Source: an uncultured Lachnospiraceae bacterium (GTDB lineage: Bacteria > Bacillota_A > Clostridia > Lachnospirales > Lachnospiraceae). From it: DNA of 9,832 nucleotides. The notes under the pieces are model-generated. The model did not search any database, had not been told where the DNA came from, and worked only from the letters and a program-made list of their open reading frames with translations. Of the stretch, positions 7,523-9,832 are shown piece after piece. How positions within the stretch are numbered: the stretch's first letter is position 1; every line of letters begins with the position of its first letter. Location of the stretch: assembly GCA_902795985.1 (NCBI GenBank), contig CADBNG010000485.1, positions 1-9,832 on the forward strand, read 5' to 3'. Position numbers and translations under genes: made by a program.

Positions 7523-8620
7523 TTATACGTTGAATTTAAACTCAATAACATCTCCGTCCGTGACGATATAGTCCTTTCCTTCCATCCGGACCAGGCCTTT
7601 TTCCCTGGCCTTCGCAATGGATCCTTCCCGTAAAAGGTCCTGGTAATTGATGACCTGGGCCTTGATGAAGCCTCGTTCCATATCGGAATGGACCTTTCCG
7701 GCCGCCTGCGGGGCTTTCGTGCCGATCTTTATCGTCCATGCCCGGCATTCATCCTCTCCCGCCGTCAGGAAGCTCATCAGGCCAAGGGTCTTATAGCTGG
7801 CGCGGATCAGCCGGTCGAGGCCGGATTCCGAAACGCCGAGGCTCTCGAGGTATTCCTGCTTTTCCTCATCGTCCAGTTCGGCCAGTTCCGCTTCGATCGC
7901 GGCGCTGATCACGAACACCTGGCTGTCGGTCTGCGCCGCCACGCTGCGTACGCTGGCTACATAATCGTTGGAGTCCCCATTGTCCGCGAGATCGTCTTCC
8001 GCTACATTGGCGGCATAGATCACCGGTTTGGCCGTAAGCAGGTTGTATTCCGTAAGCCAGGCCTGTTCATCTTCGTTTTCCGTTTCAAAAGAAGCCGCCT
8101 TTTTGCCGGACTCCAGATGCTCCTTCAGCCGCTCCTGAAATGCCAGTTCCTTCACCGCGCCCTTATCGGCTTTTGCCGCGCGCGCCGTTTTGGAAAGCCT
8201 TCTTTCCAGCACCTCCAGATCCGCGAAGATCAGTTCCAGATCGATTGTCTCGATATCCCGGGCCGGATCCACACTGCCGTCCACATGCACGACATTATCA
8301 TCGTCAAAGCACCGTACCACATGGATAATTGCGTCCACTTCACGGATATTCGCCAGGAACTGGTTCCCGAGGCCTTCTCCCTTTGACGCGCCTTTCACAA
8401 GTCCGGCAATATCGACGAATTCGATAGTCGCGGGGACTTTTCGTTTCGTCGAATAAAGCTCTCCCAGAAGATCGATCCGCTCATCCGGCACCGGTACGAT
8501 GCCCACGTTCGGCTCGATCGTGCAAAACGGATAGTTTGCCGATTCCGCGCCTCCTTTGGCGAGTGAATTGAACAGTGTGCTCTTGCCTACGTTCGGGAGG
8601 CCGACGATACCTAATTTCAT
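7523..8620 (-). CDS. ychF: Ribosome-binding ATPase YchF (OLA1 family)
   Basis: This 365-residue Obg-related P-loop NTPase prefers ATP and binds the ribosome. GLPNVGKST (7-15) is the P-loop and [20 protein letters not shown] (70-89) is the switch II/G3 region, highly conserved in YchF. NVAE (205-208) is the N-X-X-E form replacing the G4 NKxD, which explains the ATP preference of the family. A coiled-coil insert lies around 125-175. The C-terminal TGS domain (about 282-365) contains [20 protein letters not shown] (294-313). Length is normal and no residue is missing. The ribosome binding site AAAGGA is about 11 bases before the ATG, a long spacing. It is the first intact gene after the AT-rich spacer and probably begins the ychF, reductase, typA series. 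Confidence 0.98.
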   Translation of the reverse strand: MKLGIVGLPNVGKSTLFNSLAKGGAESANYPFCTIEPNVGIVPVPDERIDLLGELYSTKRKVPATIEFVDIAGLVKGASKGEGLGNQFLANIREVDAIIHVVRCFDDDNVVHVDGSVDPARDIETIDLELIFADLEVLERRLSKTARAAKADKGAVKELAFQERLKEHLESGKKAASFETENEDEQAWLTEYNLLTAKPVIYAANVAEDDLADNGDSNDYVASVRSVAAQTDSQVFVISAAIEAELAELDDEEKQEYLESLGVSESGLDRLIRASYKTLGLMSFLTAGEDECRAWTIKIGTKAPQAAGKVHSDMERGFIKAQVINYQDLLREGSIAKAREKGLVRMEGKDYIVTDGDVIEFKFNV

Positions 8621-8731
8621 TTTTGTCTGTTTCCTTTCAAAAAACTTTATTTTTATAAGGGTTTTTGAAGAGTTTCAGGGGATGCTCCCCTTTCAATTGC
8701 CCTGGCTGCACAAGTATGTCTTAGCGCATGC

Positions 8732-8760
8732 ATTATGGCTATCCATTCTGAAAATGAAAA
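8732..8760 (-). promoter_or_regulatory. Weak candidate promoter upstream of ychF
   Basis: On the minus strand, TTTTCA (8755-8760, four of six matches) and CATAAT (8732-8737, five of six) are 17 bases apart. It would start transcription about 105 bases before the ychF start codon, inside the recombinase remnant. Other weak pairs exist in this AT-rich DNA, so this is tentative. Confidence 0.25.
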
Positions 8761-8835
8761 AATAAATGCTGCAATTTCCAATCCGGTTACCGATTCTGTA
8801 TTTACTGCAATACCATCCAGGCATTTATAAATCTC

Positions 8836-8852
8836 ATCATACAAAATATGAT
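8836..8852. repeat. Small inverted repeat
   Basis: ATCATA (8836-8841) and TATGAT (8847-8852) are perfect 6-bp inverted arms with a 5-base centre, inside the decayed gene. It could be an operator-like site or chance in AT-rich DNA. Confidence 0.25.
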
Positions 8853-8898
8853 CCTTTTCAATGGTAACCTATGCATCCCGGTCAGGCTAATTCTTCAT

Positions 8899-9062
8899 TA
8901 AAACTCCTTTTTCTTTATCTGTTAAGAATAATGAGGCAACTATTGAAAAGCCCTGTAAAAGTATAACATACGTCCGAAAACCCGTTTATGATAAATTATT
9001 TTTGCTAATAATAACATGAGTCCTGACAAAGAAAAAGAAAAAGAAACCAACCTGCAGTACAA
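8899..9062. other. AT-rich spacer between the decayed gene and the propeller-protein gene
   Basis: No gene is visible here on either strand. Base composition is strikingly low in GC: 37 of 120 bases at 8881-9000. The minus strand holds an extended -10-like TGTTATACT (8960-8968) without a good -35. No clear terminator follows the gene at 9063. Together with the recombinase fragment it looks like a junction between core and acquired DNA. Confidence 0.6.
9028..9046 (+). repeat. Short purine hexamer repeat
   Basis: GAAAAA repeats in register (9031-9036, 9037-9042, with partial copies on each side), giving a pure A/G tract. It is a simple-sequence tract 17 bases beyond the stop of the propeller-protein gene. 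Confidence 0.7.
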
Positions 9063-9832
9063 TTATGTTTCTTCCAGTGCTTTCGCTGCCATCTCCTTCA
9101 GATCCCCCAAAGAGTAAATCGGAAAAATATTCAGGATAAAATGGCCCTCAAACAACTGGGGACGAGTGTAAAGAGTTTCGTTTTCAATATCGACAGCCAG
9201 GACATCGCAGGGAATGGTGGCCTGGATAGTCCAGGTAGAGGTATCAACAAACAGTGCATCGAAAGTGTGCTGACCGGCAAGAATGAAAAGCCTGGAACCG
9301 TCCGCGCTAAAACGCGCCTGCAGGTTGATGTTGGAAATACTCCGAATATCCAAATTCGGTACTTCGGAAAAGAGTTTTTCCAGTGTCTGCGTATCGTAGA
9401 TCTCAAATCTTTTTTCAGAAGTCAGAAGGATAATGTATTTGTCTCCCTCGCTGAAACAAATGCCTTTTATTTCGTTCGATCTGTATTTTTTCGGCAGTTC
9501 ACGAATCGTCAGTGTATCCAGGTTATAAATGCTGACGCACCCATTTGTATAGGCTGCCGCAAATACTGGCGAGTTCGTCCCCAAAGCGGTGAGAAATCCC
9601 TCTGCTTCCGGATGTGCATTTTCCATTTTCGTAAGAGAGCCAGTCAGCGCGTTAAAGAAAGAAAAACGTTTTTCGGAAGAGGAAACCGGTTGATTCCCAT
9701 CCTGTTCAATGTCAATTCCGTAACCCATAACAACCCCGTTTTCACCAAGCTTGTATTCATCCAACTCTTCAAAATTCAATCCGGTATTGACATTATTGGA
9801 TTCTTTTACTAATTCACTGTCGAGCCACACGG
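9063..9832 (-). CDS. C-terminal part of a WD40/beta-propeller-like protein (partial)
   Basis: The frame is open from the window edge to a TAA at 9063-9065 (at least 255 residues). A GTG at 9828-9830 lacks room for a ribosome binding site, so the true start is probably outside. I do not recognise the gene. The sequence contains at least three propeller-blade-like stretches, each with alternating hydrophobic strands: VFAAAYTNGCVSIYNLDT (89-106), IKGICFSEGDKYIILLTS (121-138) continuing to FEIYDT, and ARFSADGSRLFILAG (172-186) continuing to FVDTSTW. No classical GH/WD dipeptides are clear. The tail IYSLGDLKEMAAKALEE (238-254) resembles a short amphipathic helix seen after propellers in some large multidomain proteins. 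No membrane segment is seen. The domains ahead of it, and so its role, are outside the window. It is close to a recombinase remnant, so it may belong to accessory DNA. Confidence 0.6.
   Translation of the reverse strand, partial: VWLDSELVKESNNVNTGLNFEELDEYKLGENGVVMGYGIDIEQDGNQPVSSSEKRFSFFNALTGSLTKMENAHPEAEGFLTALGTNSPVFAAAYTNGCVSIYNLDTLTIRELPKKYRSNEIKGICFSEGDKYIILLTSEKRFEIYDTQTLEKLFSEVPNLDIRSISNINLQARFSADGSRLFILAGQHTFDALFVDTSTWTIQATIPCDVLAVDIENETLYTRPQLFEGHFILNIFPIYSLGDLKEMAAKALEET

Larger units (their letters stand above)
8653..8898 (-). pseudogene. Decayed gene ending in a tyrosine-recombinase R-box fragment
   Basis: A good ribosome binding site (AAGGAG at 8904-8909) precedes an ATG at 8896-8898. 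The frame then reads M-K-N-TAG-PDRDA-TAG and stays open to a TAA at 8653-8655, 82 codons in all. Codons 57-81 read HALRHTCAARAIERG followed by ASPETLQKPL. This closely resembles the H-X-L-R-H-T region of phage or transposon tyrosine integrases, where TLQKxLGH normally follows. The frame stops just before the LGH motif, and the catalytic Tyr is absent. Codons 11-56 are not recognised. I read this as a broken, shortened integrase or a fusion of remnants. It lies 32 bp from ychF in AT-rich DNA, which suggests a past mobile element beside the core genes. Similarity is judged by eye. Confidence 0.55.

Overview
The window looks like chromosome of an anaerobic Gram-positive bacterium, most likely a member of the Clostridia (inference). 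The evidence is strong AGGAGG-type ribosome binding sites, one near-consensus sigma-A promoter, a Cys4-type L32, a B12-dependent methyl-transfer gene set, and an aldo/keto reductase carrying two ferredoxin-type 4Fe-4S motifs. The core genes are fairly GC-rich: 73 of 120 bases counted at 5101-5220 are G or C. The right end is much poorer: 37 of 120 at 8881-9000. Every credible gene is on the minus strand, so transcription runs from high to low coordinates.

Layout from right to left. 9063-9832 is the 3' part of an unrecognised beta-propeller-like protein gene that runs off the window. 8621-9062 is an AT-rich spacer holding a decayed gene whose end matches the R-box of a tyrosine recombinase. 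4365-8620 holds ychF, a ferredoxin-domain aldo/keto reductase and typA/bipA, spaced about 65 bp apart with no clear terminator between them. 3914-4099 is rpmF, a single-gene unit with its own promoter, leader hairpin and terminator.

2116-3702 is a two-gene methyl-transfer operon: a methyltetrahydrofolate:corrinoid methyltransferase and its cobalamin-binding partner. A strong terminator follows. After it, 239-1951 encodes a RACo-type [2Fe-2S]/ASKHA activator that would re-reduce the inactive Co(II) form of the corrinoid protein. Together the three proteins would pass methyl groups between a corrinoid protein and tetrahydrofolate and keep the cobalt active. The substrate-specific methyltransferase (MttB, MtaB or MtvB type) that normally completes such a system is not in the window.

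1-248 is non-genic by my reading and unusually structured: two identical 67-bp units at a 75-bp period, each ending in a 31-nt hairpin; a 66-bp palindrome with perfect 32-bp arms; and a third, inverted copy of 20 bp of the repeat that overlaps the activator gene's stop codon.

I found no clearly new multi-gene system. The points most worth a second look are the left-edge repeat structure, the methyl-transfer set without a substrate methyltransferase, and the decayed recombinase-like gene next to the propeller protein.
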